Assembly (NCBI GenBank): GCA_964387775.1
Contig: CAYLZO010000047.1
Coordinates: forward strand, 1 to 25,101
Length of the DNA stretch: 25,101 nt
Origin: CAYLZO01 sp964387775
GTDB lineage: Bacteria > Chloroflexota > Anaerolineae > JAAYZQ01
Reading direction: 5' to 3'
Part shown: in pieces, positions 13,820-20,664 of the stretch
Layout: the number at the start of each line of letters is the position of its first letter
How positions within the stretch are numbered: the first letter of the stretch is position 1
Program-made: the position numbers and the translations under genes
The notes under the pieces: generated by a model
The model's database searches: none
The model's input: only the letters and a program-made list of their open reading frames with translations
What the model was told of the DNA's origin: nothing

Positions 13820-13848
13820 ATTCTACCACAATCCCTCTATCCCGCCAA
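13820..13848 (-). promoter_or_regulatory. Promoter for the TumA/TumE-like pair
   Basis: On the minus strand TTGGCG (plus 13843-13848) and TAGAAT (plus 13820-13825) are separated by 17 bases. The first matches consensus at 4 of 6 positions and the second at 5 of 6. It sits directly after the hdrA1 stop. Confidence 0.6.
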
Positions 13849-13851
13849 CCC

Positions 13852-15870
13852 TCAGCCCAACATCGCGTCGAGCATGGCCAGCGTCTGCTTTTGCGTGAAG
13901 TGCCCCAGCGTGATGGCCTTCGACGGGCAGGCCACCGAGCAGGCGCCGCAGCCCTTGCATAGCACCTCGTTGATGGTCATGATCCCACGCCAGGCGTGCA
14001 GGCTCAGCGCGCCGTAGGGACACTGGGGCTCGCACAGGCCGCAGCCGACGCACAGGTCGCGGTCCACGGTGCTGACAATGGCCTCCACGTCGGCCACGCC
14101 CCGCGACAGGGGGATCAGGGCCGACGAGGCCGCCGCCTTGGCCTGGGCCACCGTGTCGGGGATGTCCTTCGGCCCCTGGCAGGTGCCGGCCAGAAAGATG
14201 CCGTCGCTGGTGGTGTCCACCGGGCGCAGCTTGGGATGGGCCTCCGCCAGGAACCGGTCGCCCGTGCACGACAGCTTGAGCATCTTGGCGATGGCCTCGC
14301 CGCCGCCGCCCGGCTCCAGGCCGATGGCCAGGACGACCAGGTCGGCCTCGACCTCGATGGTGCGGCGCAGCAGCGTGTCCTCAGAGCGGACGACCAACTC
14401 GCCACCGGCGCGCTCCGCGTGATCGCCCCGCTTGTAGACCTCCGACGGGTTGCCGCGCCGGTAGCGGGCGCCCCGCGCCCGGGCTCGGTCGTAGAACTCC
14501 TCACCGCCCTTGGTAAAGGCGCGCACGTCCATGTAGAACACGGTCACGCGAGCGTCGGGCAGTTGGTCGAGGACGACGTTGGCCTGTTTGGCCGTGTACA
14601 TGCAGCACACGCGCGAGCAGTACTCGTTGCCGAGCTGTTTGTCGCGGGAGCCGACGCAGTGGATAAAGACCACGTGCTCGGGCTCTCGCCCTTCGACCCG
14701 CCCAGAGGGCGTCAGGGTGCCATCCGGGCCGGGGACGATGATGCGCCCGCCGGTCGGGCCGTTCTCGGCCGCCAGCCGCTCGAACTCGAGCGCCGAGATG
14801 ACGCCCGGATACTGCCCGTAGCCGAACTCGGGCTTGCGCTGGGGATCGAAGGGGTCGTAGCCGGTGGCGACGATGATGGCGCCGACCTTGAGGGTCCGCT
14901 CCTCCGCCTGCTGCCCGAAATCGACGGCCCCCTCGGGGCAGGCCAGGGCGCAGGGTGGGCCGCCTTCACACTTTCCGTCGGTGAGCAGCAGGCAGTGGGC
15001 CGGATCGACGGTGTAGGTGTCCGGTAGTGCCTCGGGGAACAGGCGGTAGATGGCCGCCCGTTTACCCAGGCCCACCTGGAACTCGTCGGCGACCTGGCCA
15101 CTCAGGACGCAGGCTTTGGCGCACTGGTTGCAGGCCGTGCACCGGTCCGCGTCCACGAAGCGAGGCTTCTGCCGGACCGTCACCTCGAAATTGCCGACGT
15201 AGCCCTCGACGTCCACGACCTCGCTGTAGGCCAGCACCTCGACGTTGGGGTGCTCCATGGCCCGTTCCATCTCGGAGACGACCAGCGCCCCGGCGTCCTC
15301 CATCCGGGGAAAGGTCTTGTTGAGCTGGGCCATCCGCCCGCCGAGGCTGGGCTGCCGCTCGACCAGGTAGGTCTGGTAGCCCGCGTCGGCAATGTCCAGC
15401 GCCGCCTCCAGCCCGGCGATGCCGCCGCCGATGACCAGCGCCGCCGGGGTGACGTCCACCTGCCGCTCCTCCAGCGGCTCCAGCAGCGCCGCCTTGGCCA
15501 CCGTGCCGGCGATCAGCTCCTTGGCCTTTTGCGTGCCGGTCGCCCGGTCGGCGTGGACCCACGACACCTGCTCGCGGATGTTGGCCATCTCAAAGTAGTA
15601 GGGGTTGACGCCGACTTCTTCGATGACGGTGCGGAAGGTCGTCTCGTGCATGCGCGGCGAGCAGGAGGCGACGACGACGCGGTTCAGGCCAAAGTCGCGC
15701 ACGTCCTGCTGGATCATCTCCTGGCCGGGGTCGGAGCACATGTACACGTAGTCGCGGGCGACGACCACGTGGGGCAGCCCCTCCGCATAGTCGGCCACCG
15801 CCCGCACGTCGACCGTCGCGCCGATGTTGATCCCGCAATGGCAGACGTATACGCCGATTCTTGACGCCAT
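13852..15870 (-). CDS. hdrA: HdrA-like FAD/iron-sulphur subunit (hdrA1), complete architecture
   Basis: A 672-residue HdrA, the flavin-containing subunit of heterodisulfide-reductase-like complexes. The N-terminal HdrA domain has Cys10, Cys12, Cys45 and Cys70. An FAD Rossmann motif lies at 147-153 (IGGGIAG). An inserted ferredoxin-like region follows (Cys244/247/250/254, then Cys293/301/307/311), with the second half of the flavin domain at about 325-590. The C-terminus carries two [4Fe-4S] motifs (Cys607/610/613/617 and 638/641/644/648). Where HdrA2 has DCSAC, this protein has MEDAGAL, so that Cys pair is absent. AGGAGA precedes the ATG. HdrA is where electron bifurcation occurs in methanogens; whether this one bifurcates is unknown. 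Confidence 0.92.
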   Translation of the reverse strand: MASRIGVYVCHCGINIGATVDVRAVADYAEGLPHVVVARDYVYMCSDPGQEMIQQDVRDFGLNRVVVASCSPRMHETTFRTVIEEVGVNPYYFEMANIREQVSWVHADRATGTQKAKELIAGTVAKAALLEPLEERQVDVTPAALVIGGGIAGLEAALDIADAGYQTYLVERQPSLGGRMAQLNKTFPRMEDAGALVVSEMERAMEHPNVEVLAYSEVVDVEGYVGNFEVTVRQKPRFVDADRCTACNQCAKACVLSGQVADEFQVGLGKRAAIYRLFPEALPDTYTVDPAHCLLLTDGKCEGGPPCALACPEGAVDFGQQAEERTLKVGAIIVATGYDPFDPQRKPEFGYGQYPGVISALEFERLAAENGPTGGRIIVPGPDGTLTPSGRVEGREPEHVVFIHCVGSRDKQLGNEYCSRVCCMYTAKQANVVLDQLPDARVTVFYMDVRAFTKGGEEFYDRARARGARYRRGNPSEVYKRGDHAERAGGELVVRSEDTLLRRTIEVEADLVVLAIGLEPGGGGEAIAKMLKLSCTGDRFLAEAHPKLRPVDTTSDGIFLAGTCQGPKDIPDTVAQAKAAASSALIPLSRGVADVEAIVSTVDRDLCVGCGLCEPQCPYGALSLHAWRGIMTINEVLCKGCGACSVACPSKAITLGHFTQKQTLAMLDAMLG

Positions 15871-15880
15871 CTGTTCTCCT

Positions 15881-16162
15881 CTACGCAGTTTCCAGGTTAG
15901 CCTGACGCTCCTCGCTCAACCGGTCCGCCACCCACTTTTGAATCAGAACCTGGTAGGGAACGTGCTCCTGCTCGGCGAAACGTTTGACTTCGTCCAGCAG
16001 GTAGGGGTAGAAGCGAAGCGTCACCAGGTGCTTGGGCGGGCGCGGCAGGTCGATGCGCACGTCCTCTACCGGCTCCATCTCTTCCCAGTAGTCGGCCATG
16101 CTATGGCTCTCGAAAAACTCGTATGCCTCTTGGTCATTCTTGAATTTCGGTAACTTGGCCAT
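15881..16162 (-). CDS. CopG/BrnA-type antitoxin
   Basis: A 93-residue protein of the CopG-antitoxin type: MAKLPKFKNDQEAYEFFESH, then MADYWEEMEPV. A C-terminal ribbon-helix-helix-like region carries LVTLRFYPYLLDEVKRFA and VPYQVLIQKWVADRL. Start placed at ATG 16162 with AGGAG at 8-base spacing and the family's usual N-terminus. A GTG nine bases upstream overlapping the toxin stop is an alternative. It follows the BrnT-like toxin, the normal toxin-first order of such pairs, and sits between hdrCB and hdrA1. Confidence 0.85.
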   Translation of the reverse strand: MAKLPKFKNDQEAYEFFESHSMADYWEEMEPVEDVRIDLPRPPKHLVTLRFYPYLLDEVKRFAEQEHVPYQVLIQKWVADRLSEERQANLETA

Positions 16163-16167
16163 TTCCC

Positions 16168-16446
16168 TCACTCCTTATACATCCATCGTTCGCCCGGGTC
16201 CATGTCCCGCGCGGTGATTACCTTGACCCGGCCCTCCCCCAAGGGCCGAAAGGCGACCATCAGATACCGCCCGGCGAACGTCCGTCCCAGTGCCGCGTAG
16301 GTTCCTCGGACCTTTTGACTCCGGCGAATCAGCAGCGGGTCCTCGTCATTCCAGAAAACCTCATAGACCTCCGCAGTCATGATACCATGTTTCGAGGCAA
16401 TCTTGTCTTCGACCCATTCGCTGATTTCAAGTTCACGGATGTCCAT
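16168..16446 (-). CDS. BrnT-like toxin
   Basis: A 92-residue protein resembling BrnT (RelE-fold ribonuclease toxins). It has EWVEDKIASKHGI at the N-terminus, EVYEVFWNDEDP, a strand GRYLMVAF, and VKVITARDMDPGERWMY at the C-terminus, where ARD..ER..Y is the family signature. Start placed at ATG 16446 with GGAAG upstream; the frame is open further but runs into the palindromic region. Partner antitoxin follows closely. Translation could be controlled through the large inverted repeat immediately upstream. Confidence 0.8.
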   Translation of the reverse strand: MDIRELEISEWVEDKIASKHGIMTAEVYEVFWNDEDPLLIRRSQKVRGTYAALGRTFAGRYLMVAFRPLGEGRVKVITARDMDPGERWMYKE

Positions 16447-16466
16447 GAAAAACTTCCATGTGAATT

Positions 16467-16504
16467 GGGTACTTTTTGTACTCAAATGGGTACAAAAAGT
16501 ACCC
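16467..16504. promoter_or_regulatory. 15-bp inverted repeat with four GTAC boxes, probable operator
   Basis: GGGTACTTTTTGTAC (16467-16481) and its exact complement (16490-16504) flank an 8-base centre. It contains four GTAC boxes, whose starts are spaced 9, 12 and 9 bases apart, joined by T5/A5 tracts. It lies between the hdrCB stop and the BrnT-like start. CopG-type antitoxins bind repeated palindromes at their own operators, so autoregulation is likely. It could also act as a weak transcription stop for hdrCB. Confidence 0.6.
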
Positions 16505-16509
16505 ATTTC

Positions 16510-17652
16510 CTACTCCTCCATCGCCAGCGCCACCAACTCCATGATGTCCATGACCTGAATCTGGTCGTCCAGCCCCAAAATCTTGACCGCGTCCTCCAGG
16601 GTCAGCAGGCAGAAGGGGCAGGCCACGGCCAGCACCTCGGCGCCCAGGGCCACGGCATCGCGGACGCGCTGGTGGGCCAGCCGCTCCTCGATGTTGGTGC
16701 CCTCGGCCCACATCCGGCCGCCGCCGCCCTCGCAGCAGACGCTCCGCTCCCGGCTGCGGTCCAGGTCCTCGAACTCGACGCCGGGGATGCTGCGCAGAAT
16801 GTGGCGCGGCTCGTCATAGATCTGGTTGTGTTTGCCCAGGAAGCAGGGGTCGTGGTAGGTGACTTTTTTGCCTACGGCGGTGGGCATCGCCAGTTGGCCG
16901 CCCTCCAGCAGCTCGACCAGGAGCTGGGTGTAGTGCTGCACCGGCCAGGGCATCTCGCCGTACTCGTTCTGGAAGGCGTTGTAGCAGTGGGGCGAGACGG
17001 CCACCATGCGCTGCGCCTCGAATTCCTTGAACATCTCGTGGTACTCTTCGGCCATCGAGTCGGCCCCCTCCGCCTCGCCGATGCGCCGCACCTCGTGGCC
17101 GCAGCAGAACTCGTCCAGGCCCATGATGCCAAAGTCGAGCCCGGCCCGCTGGAACACCGTCGCCAGGGCGCGCGTCACCGGCTGGATGCGGGGATCGTAG
17201 GATGGCGTGCAGCCGACGTAGAACCACAGGTCGGTCTGGCCCGCGTCAAAGACGTTCTGGACCTCAAAGTCCAGCCCCTCGACCCAGGCTTCGCGGTCCT
17301 CGGCGGCAAAGCCCAGGGTGTTGCCCCGGGTGAAGGCGCTCATCAGCGCGTCGCGGACGCGGGGCGGCACCCCCTTGCCCTCGCCGACGATGTAGCCCCG
17401 CAGGCCGATGATCACGTCGGCCGGCTTGATGTCCTTGGGGCAGCGGGTGGTGCAGGTCAGGCAGTTGGTGCAGTCCCACAGCACATCCATGAGGCTGGGA
17501 TCGACGAAATCCTCGATCAGGGCCTCGTAGATGATGCCCCGGATGTTGAGGGCCGTTTTCATCGACACCGGGCAGCCGCCGGTGCAGCGCCCGCATTGGA
17601 TGCACTCTAACAAGGTGTATTCTTGGACAAAGTCCCGGGTGTTGACTTTCAT
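16510..17652 (-). CDS. Fused HdrC-HdrB-like iron-sulphur protein (HdrD type)
   Basis: A 380-residue protein. The N-terminal HdrC-like part has two [4Fe-4S] motifs (Cys17/20/23/27, CIQCGRCTGGCP; Cys61/64/67/71). Two CCG (cysteine-rich) domains follow, as in HdrB. The first includes GCTPSYDP and EFCCGHE, the second DPCFLGKH and VCCEGGGGRMW; a late CPFC lies near the C-terminus. Such proteins carry the disulfide- or thiol-reducing site with non-cubane clusters and receive electrons from HdrA. Start chosen at ATG 17652 with AAGGGGG just upstream; the frame opens 36 bases earlier. It lies between two hdrA genes, but is separated from them by TA modules. Confidence 0.9.
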   Translation of the reverse strand: MKVNTRDFVQEYTLLECIQCGRCTGGCPVSMKTALNIRGIIYEALIEDFVDPSLMDVLWDCTNCLTCTTRCPKDIKPADVIIGLRGYIVGEGKGVPPRVRDALMSAFTRGNTLGFAAEDREAWVEGLDFEVQNVFDAGQTDLWFYVGCTPSYDPRIQPVTRALATVFQRAGLDFGIMGLDEFCCGHEVRRIGEAEGADSMAEEYHEMFKEFEAQRMVAVSPHCYNAFQNEYGEMPWPVQHYTQLLVELLEGGQLAMPTAVGKKVTYHDPCFLGKHNQIYDEPRHILRSIPGVEFEDLDRSRERSVCCEGGGGRMWAEGTNIEERLAHQRVRDAVALGAEVLAVACPFCLLTLEDAVKILGLDDQIQVMDIMELVALAMEE

Positions 17653-17672
17653 GCTACCCCCTTGGCGTATCA

Positions 17673-17699
17673 ATCCGTTGCATTTCAAATACGCTCTAG
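17673..17699. mobile_element. End fragment of a small inverted-repeat element
   Basis: These 27 bases match the right terminus of the inverted-repeat element at 19493-19565 (19539-19565) at 23 of 27 positions, including the final CTNTAG. No matching left end was found, so this is a solo or decayed terminus. It lies just before the hdrCB ribosome site and after the small gene at 17704-17940. Confidence 0.5.
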
Positions 17700-17703
17700 T
17701 CTC

Positions 17704-17940
17704 TCACTTGCGCATCAACTCGGCGAACCTGCCGGCATCGAACCAGTGCTTGCCGTCCTTGTCCATCGTCCACACGTCGCTCACTTCCCGCTGGAGCGGC
17801 AAGACCTGGGCGTCCGGCTCGCCCTTGAGCACCTGCTTTACCACGCGCCGCAGCCGCCGGTTGGCGAGCTGCTTGTCCCACTTCTCGCTGGCGGCGGTGG
17901 TGATGCCCATAATCGGCGTCTGGCGGTAGGAGCGGCTCAT
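17704..17940 (-). CDS. Small conserved protein starting MSRSYRQTPI (intact copy)
   Basis: A 78-residue basic protein: MSRSYRQTPIMGITTAASEK, then LANRRLRRVVKQVL, ending DGKHWFDAGRFAELMRK. I recall similar short SRSYRK proteins in cyanobacteria and other bacteria, function unknown. Two broken copies of its 5' part lie at 19546-19632 and 20665-20775. It directly follows the DUF2283 gene (gap of 2 bases), so it may be part of that module or a passenger repeatedly linked to TA pairs. Confidence 0.7.
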   Translation of the reverse strand: MSRSYRQTPIMGITTAASEKWDKQLANRRLRRVVKQVLKGEPDAQVLPLQREVSDVWTMDKDGKHWFDAGRFAELMRK

Positions 17941-17942
17941 TT

Positions 17943-18185
17943 TCAGGCAACAGCTAGCGACAACTCCGCCTGTTGCCCCGTAGCCTCGTTGACCACCAGG
18001 AACCGGCCCGCGTCCTCGCGCTGCAACTGCTCGTTGGCGTTCAACAACTCGATGCCATAGACGGTGCCGTCGGGAGCCATGTCCACCACCAACTCGTCGC
18101 TGAGCCGAATAGCCTCCACCTCGGCCCGTTTCTCTTGAAAATGCAAATAGGCAACGTTGTAGCGCGGATCGTAACTCAATTTCAT
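17943..18185 (-). CDS. DUF2283 family protein, likely antitoxin
   Basis: An 80-residue DUF2283 protein: MKLSYDPRYNVAYLHFQE, then LVVDMAPDGTVYGIELLNAN, the hallmark of the family. It follows a DUF4258 gene by 23 bases, with AAGGGGAG before its ATG. DUF4258/DUF2283 pairs are widespread and regarded as TA-like, DUF2283 being the presumed antitoxin. The frame extends upstream across the DUF4258 gene, but the conserved domain begins at this ATG. Confidence 0.82.
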   Translation of the reverse strand: MKLSYDPRYNVAYLHFQEKRAEVEAIRLSDELVVDMAPDGTVYGIELLNANEQLQREDAGRFLVVNEATGQQAELSLAVA

Positions 18186-18208
18186 CGTACCACTCCCCTT
18201 CCTGCCAC

Positions 18209-18460
18209 TCAGAAATAACGGGTGATGACCGTGATCACCAGCCAATCGGGACCTTCCCGAACGGCAAAGGCTTCCACCTGCTTGGTCCCGTAATGCCGGC
18301 CGCGCCACTCGTCGTCGAAGGGAAAGTTGCGCCGAAAGCCGGTGCGCTCGTACTTGGCCGGGAACTGCTCACCCTGCTCAACCGTGACCGTGACCTCGGC
18401 CTCCGTCGCGCCCCGCTCGACCATGCGCTCCTGGGCGTGTGGATGAAAACGAACCGTCAT
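18209..18460 (-). CDS. DUF4258 family protein, likely toxin
   Basis: An 83-residue protein of the DUF4258 family (FHPHAQERMVERGATEAEV at the start; the end is a strand pair EAFAVREGPDWLVITVITRY). The family is related to RelE-like/BrnT folds and found in TA-like pairs. No close SD; a purine stretch AAAAGAG stands 8 bases upstream. It is read from a promoter in the hdrA-derived repeat just upstream and followed by the DUF2283 gene. Confidence 0.8.
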   Translation of the reverse strand: MTVRFHPHAQERMVERGATEAEVTVTVEQGEQFPAKYERTGFRRNFPFDDEWRGRHYGTKQVEAFAVREGPDWLVITVITRYF

Positions 18461-18479
18461 CGTTCGACTCTTTTCTCCA

Positions 18480-18509
18480 ATTATACACCAAGAACTAAGC
18501 CCAAATCAA
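18480..18509 (-). promoter_or_regulatory. Promoter of the DUF4258/DUF2283 module within repeat A
   Basis: On the minus strand TTGATT (plus 18504-18509), 18-base spacer, perfect TATAAT (plus 18480-18485). The same arrangement with the same spacer length recurs at 19390-19419. The repeat carrying it thus supplies a promoter to each following TA pair. Confidence 0.65.
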
Positions 18510-18517
18510 TCCGCTCC

Positions 18518-18559
18518 CGCCGCACCCGCGACAACGCCACAATCGCCCGCGAGGCCGCC
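18518..18559 (-). pseudogene. hdrA 3'-end relic A
   Basis: These 42 bases match the hdrA2 region 22124-22165 at 40 positions. They encode AASRAIVALSRVRR in the HdrA frame, followed by ERIDLGLVLGV and a stop within the TATAAT box. It is fused on its upstream side to a truncated copy of the gene at 19673-20137. Too short to encode a function. Confidence 0.85.
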
Positions 18560-18701
18560 CCGATTCGCGGCAATAGGCCGCGCTCTCGGCGATGACCGCT
18601 TCCGGGCTGCGAACCGGCGCCTCGGCGCCGCTTTCGGCAAGCAACACCGCGCCGCCCAGTTGATGCCATCCTTGAAACAGCCGGTCTAGGGGATTCCCCA
18701 T
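18555..18701 (-). pseudogene. Truncated duplicate of the gene at 19673-20137
   Basis: The first 49 codons (MGNPLDRLFQGWHQLGG through AYCRESGR) are clearly homologous to the N-terminus of the 154-residue protein encoded at 19673-20137. Similarity stops exactly where hdrA relic A begins, and the frame then runs on in unrelated sequence to 18495. The start is 4 bases after the PIN-like gene's stop. No nucleotidyltransferase partner precedes it. Probably non-functional. Confidence 0.8.
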
Positions 18702-18705
18702 CGCG

Positions 18706-19095
18706 CTAATTCTCCCACTTGAGGAAGGTTTCTTTTTCCGCGTGCAGCCGCCACATCATAATGCCTGCAGAGGAAGCCCGAACCACCGCGCCCATACGCC
18801 TGGCCTGGGTGCGAAACTCTGGGTGACGCAGCACACGCTGGATATAGACAGCCGCTTCTTGCTTTTTGACGGCCATACACACCAGGCAGTACCCCGCATG
18901 ACACAAATCTCGCTTGTAGAAACCGATGTCGAGAGTGAAGAAGGTCGGGCGGCGCAACTGGTGCAAGAAAGGGATGATTGATTCGTCCTGCATCCCTTTC
19001 CGCCCCGTTTCGTACCCAATCTGGCGAATTGGTATCCGCCAACTCTTTAGAAGCTGTCTCTGGTTGTCTGGGATGTTCTCGTCTAAAATGTTCAC
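18706..19095 (-). CDS. PIN-like toxin (DUF5615 type)
   Basis: A 129-residue protein starting MNILDENIPDNQRQLLKSW, with IRQIGYETGRKGMQDESII and FFTLDIGFYKR. This is the acidic-residue pattern (DEN, DE, D) of DUF5615/Mut7-C-like PIN domains, which are putative ribonuclease toxins. It overlaps the DUF433 gene by 4 bases (ATGA). This pairing is widespread in bacteria. It is somewhat longer than the core domain, with a C-terminal helical extension ending FLKWEN. Confidence 0.75.
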   Translation of the reverse strand: MNILDENIPDNQRQLLKSWRIPIRQIGYETGRKGMQDESIIPFLHQLRRPTFFTLDIGFYKRDLCHAGYCLVCMAVKKQEAAVYIQRVLRHPEFRTQARRMGAVVRASSAGIMMWRLHAEKETFLKWEN

Positions 19096-19361
19096 GCAGC
19101 CGTAGGCTCCAGAACGTACTCTGGCGCAGTATACTCTTCAGCGTGCTCTAAAAAAGCCTGGCTGGCCAGGCGCACCGCTTCGGCAATGGCGTCCTCGGTG
19201 ATGCTGCCACGCCATTCCGCACTGATCGCCTCCCAGGCCATGCCTTCGGAAACCTGTTCCAGGACATGCTTGACCATGATGCGGGTGCCGCGAAAAGTCG
19301 GCTCGCCATGGCATATCCTGGGATCGGCAACAATATAACGCCCCATCAGTTTTGCGCTCAT
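19092..19361 (-). CDS. DUF433 family antitoxin
   Basis: An 89-residue DUF433 protein: YIVADPRICHGEPTFRGTRI, then VLEQVSEGMAWEAISAEW, an HTH-containing domain found in VapB45-type antitoxins. It precedes and overlaps the PIN-like toxin gene. A promoter of the repeat-B type lies 29-58 bases upstream. A remnant of a second DUF433 gene lies at 21383-21502. Confidence 0.85.
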   Translation of the reverse strand: MSAKLMGRYIVADPRICHGEPTFRGTRIMVKHVLEQVSEGMAWEAISAEWRGSITEDAIAEAVRLASQAFLEHAEEYTAPEYVLEPTAA

Positions 19362-19389
19362 ACAAATACCTCCTCCACCCGTTTATCCC

Positions 19390-19419
19390 ATTATACACCA
19401 GGAGACCGGGCCAAATCAA
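19390..19419 (-). promoter_or_regulatory. Promoter of the DUF433/PIN module within repeat B
   Basis: On the minus strand TTGATT (plus 19414-19419), 18-base spacer, TATAAT (plus 19390-19395). It duplicates the promoter at 18480-18509, including the flanking ATTATACACCA. Confidence 0.65.
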
Positions 19420-19428
19420 CCCCGCTCC

Positions 19429-19489
19429 CGCCGCACCCGCGACAACGCCACAATCGCCCGCGAAGCCGCCGCCCTGGCCTGGGCCACCG
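19429..19489 (-). pseudogene. hdrA 3'-end relic B
   Basis: Sixty-one bases encoding VAQARAAASRAIVALSRVRR, then ERG and a stop, nearly identical to the end of HdrA2 (VAQAKAAASRAIVELSRVRR). Together with the promoter it forms an ~80-base repeat shared with relic A (18480-18559 and 19390-19470), interrupted by only a few mismatches and one extra base. It abuts the inverted-repeat element at 19493. Confidence 0.85.
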
Positions 19490-19492
19490 GCA

Positions 19493-19565
19493 CTACAGCG
19501 GATGGAGAAAGGAACGGATTCTGCTCCTTGGTGCAACCATCCGTTTCATTCCAAATCCGCTGTAG
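19493..19565. mobile_element. 73-bp MITE-like element with inverted termini
   Basis: The ends CTACAGCGGAT (19493-19503) and its exact complement (19555-19565) continue inward as imperfect inverted repeats, including AACGGAT/ATCCGTT. If the outer TA dinucleotides are the target duplication, it resembles non-autonomous elements of the IS630/Tc1-mariner type. No transposase is present. It interrupts the second copy of the SRSYRK gene. A related end occurs at 17673-17699. Confidence 0.6.
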
Positions 19566-19632
19566 CCTCTCGCTTCTCACTGGCGGCGGTGGTGATGCCC
19601 CGAATCGGCGTCTTGCGGTAGGAGCGGCTCAT
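19546..19632 (-). pseudogene. Broken copy 2 of the MSRSYRK gene
   Basis: The first ~21 codons (MSRSYRKTPIRGITTAASEK) match the intact gene at 17704-17940. The frame then enters the inverted-repeat element and stops after 28 codons. It lies 40 bases after the gene at 19673-20137. Confidence 0.8.
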
Positions 19633-19672
19633 CTCTCACACCCATCGCCCGTCCTGTCCCAAAGGCAGCTAT

Positions 19673-20137
19673 CTACGCCGCACTATCCAGGTAGCGCAGC
19701 TCGCTGCACAAAAAGTTCCAACGGCGAAACAGATCCAACGCCCGATCTCGCGTCAGTCGCAAGGCCAGCGGGCTGCGCGCCACTCGATGGAAGAAGGGTT
19801 CCAGCTTGTCGTGAGGCGCACAGGCAGCCATGATCCGCTCGAACTTGGGATGCGGCTTCCGCTGGTGGGCGGCCTCGCTCAACACGCCCAGGACCGAAAG
19901 CTCTCCCGATTCCTCCGTCTCCCGGAGCAGCGTTTCTTCATCAACCTCCTCGACGTGCTGAATCAGCCAGTCGAGCACCACCCAGGTCAGCCGTCCCGAT
20001 TCGCGGCAATGGGCCGTGCTCTCGGCGATGATCTCTTCCGGGCTGCGAACTGGCATCTCGGGCCCACGCTCGGCAAGCAACACCGCGCCGCCCAATTGGT
20101 GCCACTCTCGAAACAGCCGGTCTAGGGAATCTCCCAT
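19673..20137 (-). CDS. Partner protein of the DUF6036 nucleotidyltransferase
   Basis: A 154-residue, largely helical protein (MGDSLDRLFREWHQLGG, RSPEEIIAESTAHCRESGR, then a C-terminal HRVARSPLALRLTRDRALDLF). Family not recognised. Its ATG lies inside the last codons of the nucleotidyltransferase gene, a 16-base overlap, so the two are translationally coupled and likely a TA-like pair. The start follows GGAGCAGGG. A truncated duplicate is at 18555-18701. Confidence 0.7.
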   Translation of the reverse strand: MGDSLDRLFREWHQLGGAVLLAERGPEMPVRSPEEIIAESTAHCRESGRLTWVVLDWLIQHVEEVDEETLLRETEESGELSVLGVLSEAAHQRKPHPKFERIMAACAPHDKLEPFFHRVARSPLALRLTRDRALDLFRRWNFLCSELRYLDSAA

Positions 20138-20646
20138 CCCTGCTCCTCCAGGAAATACTGAATCCTCTGCGCCCAATCCAGCCGGAATCGGCTCACGTGC
20201 TGCATAATTGCCAGCAACACGCCCTTGTCCTCCTCGGAAAGCTGAGGCAACAGCAATTCCAGGTCTTCCAAATCTTGCTCCCGCAAAGCCACGATCTTCA
20301 TCGCCACCTGTTCGGGACGACCGAGCACGTAGACCCGCAGGTTTTGCAGCGACAGGTCCAAAGGCACGAGACGATGGTAAAAGTCGGGCGGCAGCACGTC
20401 GGCGAAGCCCTTGGCCGCGTCGTTGATCCAGTCTGCAGGCAAATCGTGCTCACGGGCAAGGACGGAGGCCGCCTCTCGCAGTTCCGCCAGATCCCCCCGG
20501 AGCACCAGTACATCCATGTCGCGTGTCGCGCGGCGGGCCCCGAAGTGCAGGATCATCGCTGCACCACCGACCAGCACAATGTCACTCGGCACAGTCAACC
20601 TGTTGTCCAGTGCTTGTAACGCAGATGTCAACTCATTCTTGTCCAT
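20122..20646 (-). CDS. DUF6036/AbiEii-like nucleotidyltransferase
   Basis: A 174-residue protein with the nucleotidyltransferase pattern VLVGGAAMILHFGARRATRDMDVLV: GG near residue 27 and two Asp in DMDV that would hold Mg2+. A region DWINDAAKGF, and then LRVYVLGRPEQVAMKIVALREQDLEDLELLL, is typical of DUF6036/AbiEii-related enzymes. Such proteins act as toxins or in phage abortive infection by adding nucleotides to RNA. The enzyme is on the first of two overlapping genes. The sequence around its start (GACGATGGACAAG) is identical over 13 bases to part of the intact SRSYRK gene. Confidence 0.8.
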   Translation of the reverse strand: MDKNELTSALQALDNRLTVPSDIVLVGGAAMILHFGARRATRDMDVLVLRGDLAELREAASVLAREHDLPADWINDAAKGFADVLPPDFYHRLVPLDLSLQNLRVYVLGRPEQVAMKIVALREQDLEDLELLLPQLSEEDKGVLLAIMQHVSRFRLDWAQRIQYFLEEQGWEIP

Positions 20647-20664
20647 CGTCTTTACTCTCTGCTG

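Noticed and set aside
16467..16504. The GTAC palindrome as an intrinsic terminator for hdrCB
   Set aside because: The stem is AT-rich in its centre and no T-run follows on the minus strand, so an operator is more likely; weak termination is not excluded.
16315..17610. Open frame of 431 codons on the plus strand opposite hdrCB
   Set aside because: Antisense shadow of a protein with intact Fe-S and CCG motifs; the translation has no domain pattern.
18495..18554. Reading the 18495-18701 frame as a genuine 68-residue gene
   Set aside because: Only its first 49 codons are homologous to a real gene; the rest is hdrA relic read in the wrong frame.
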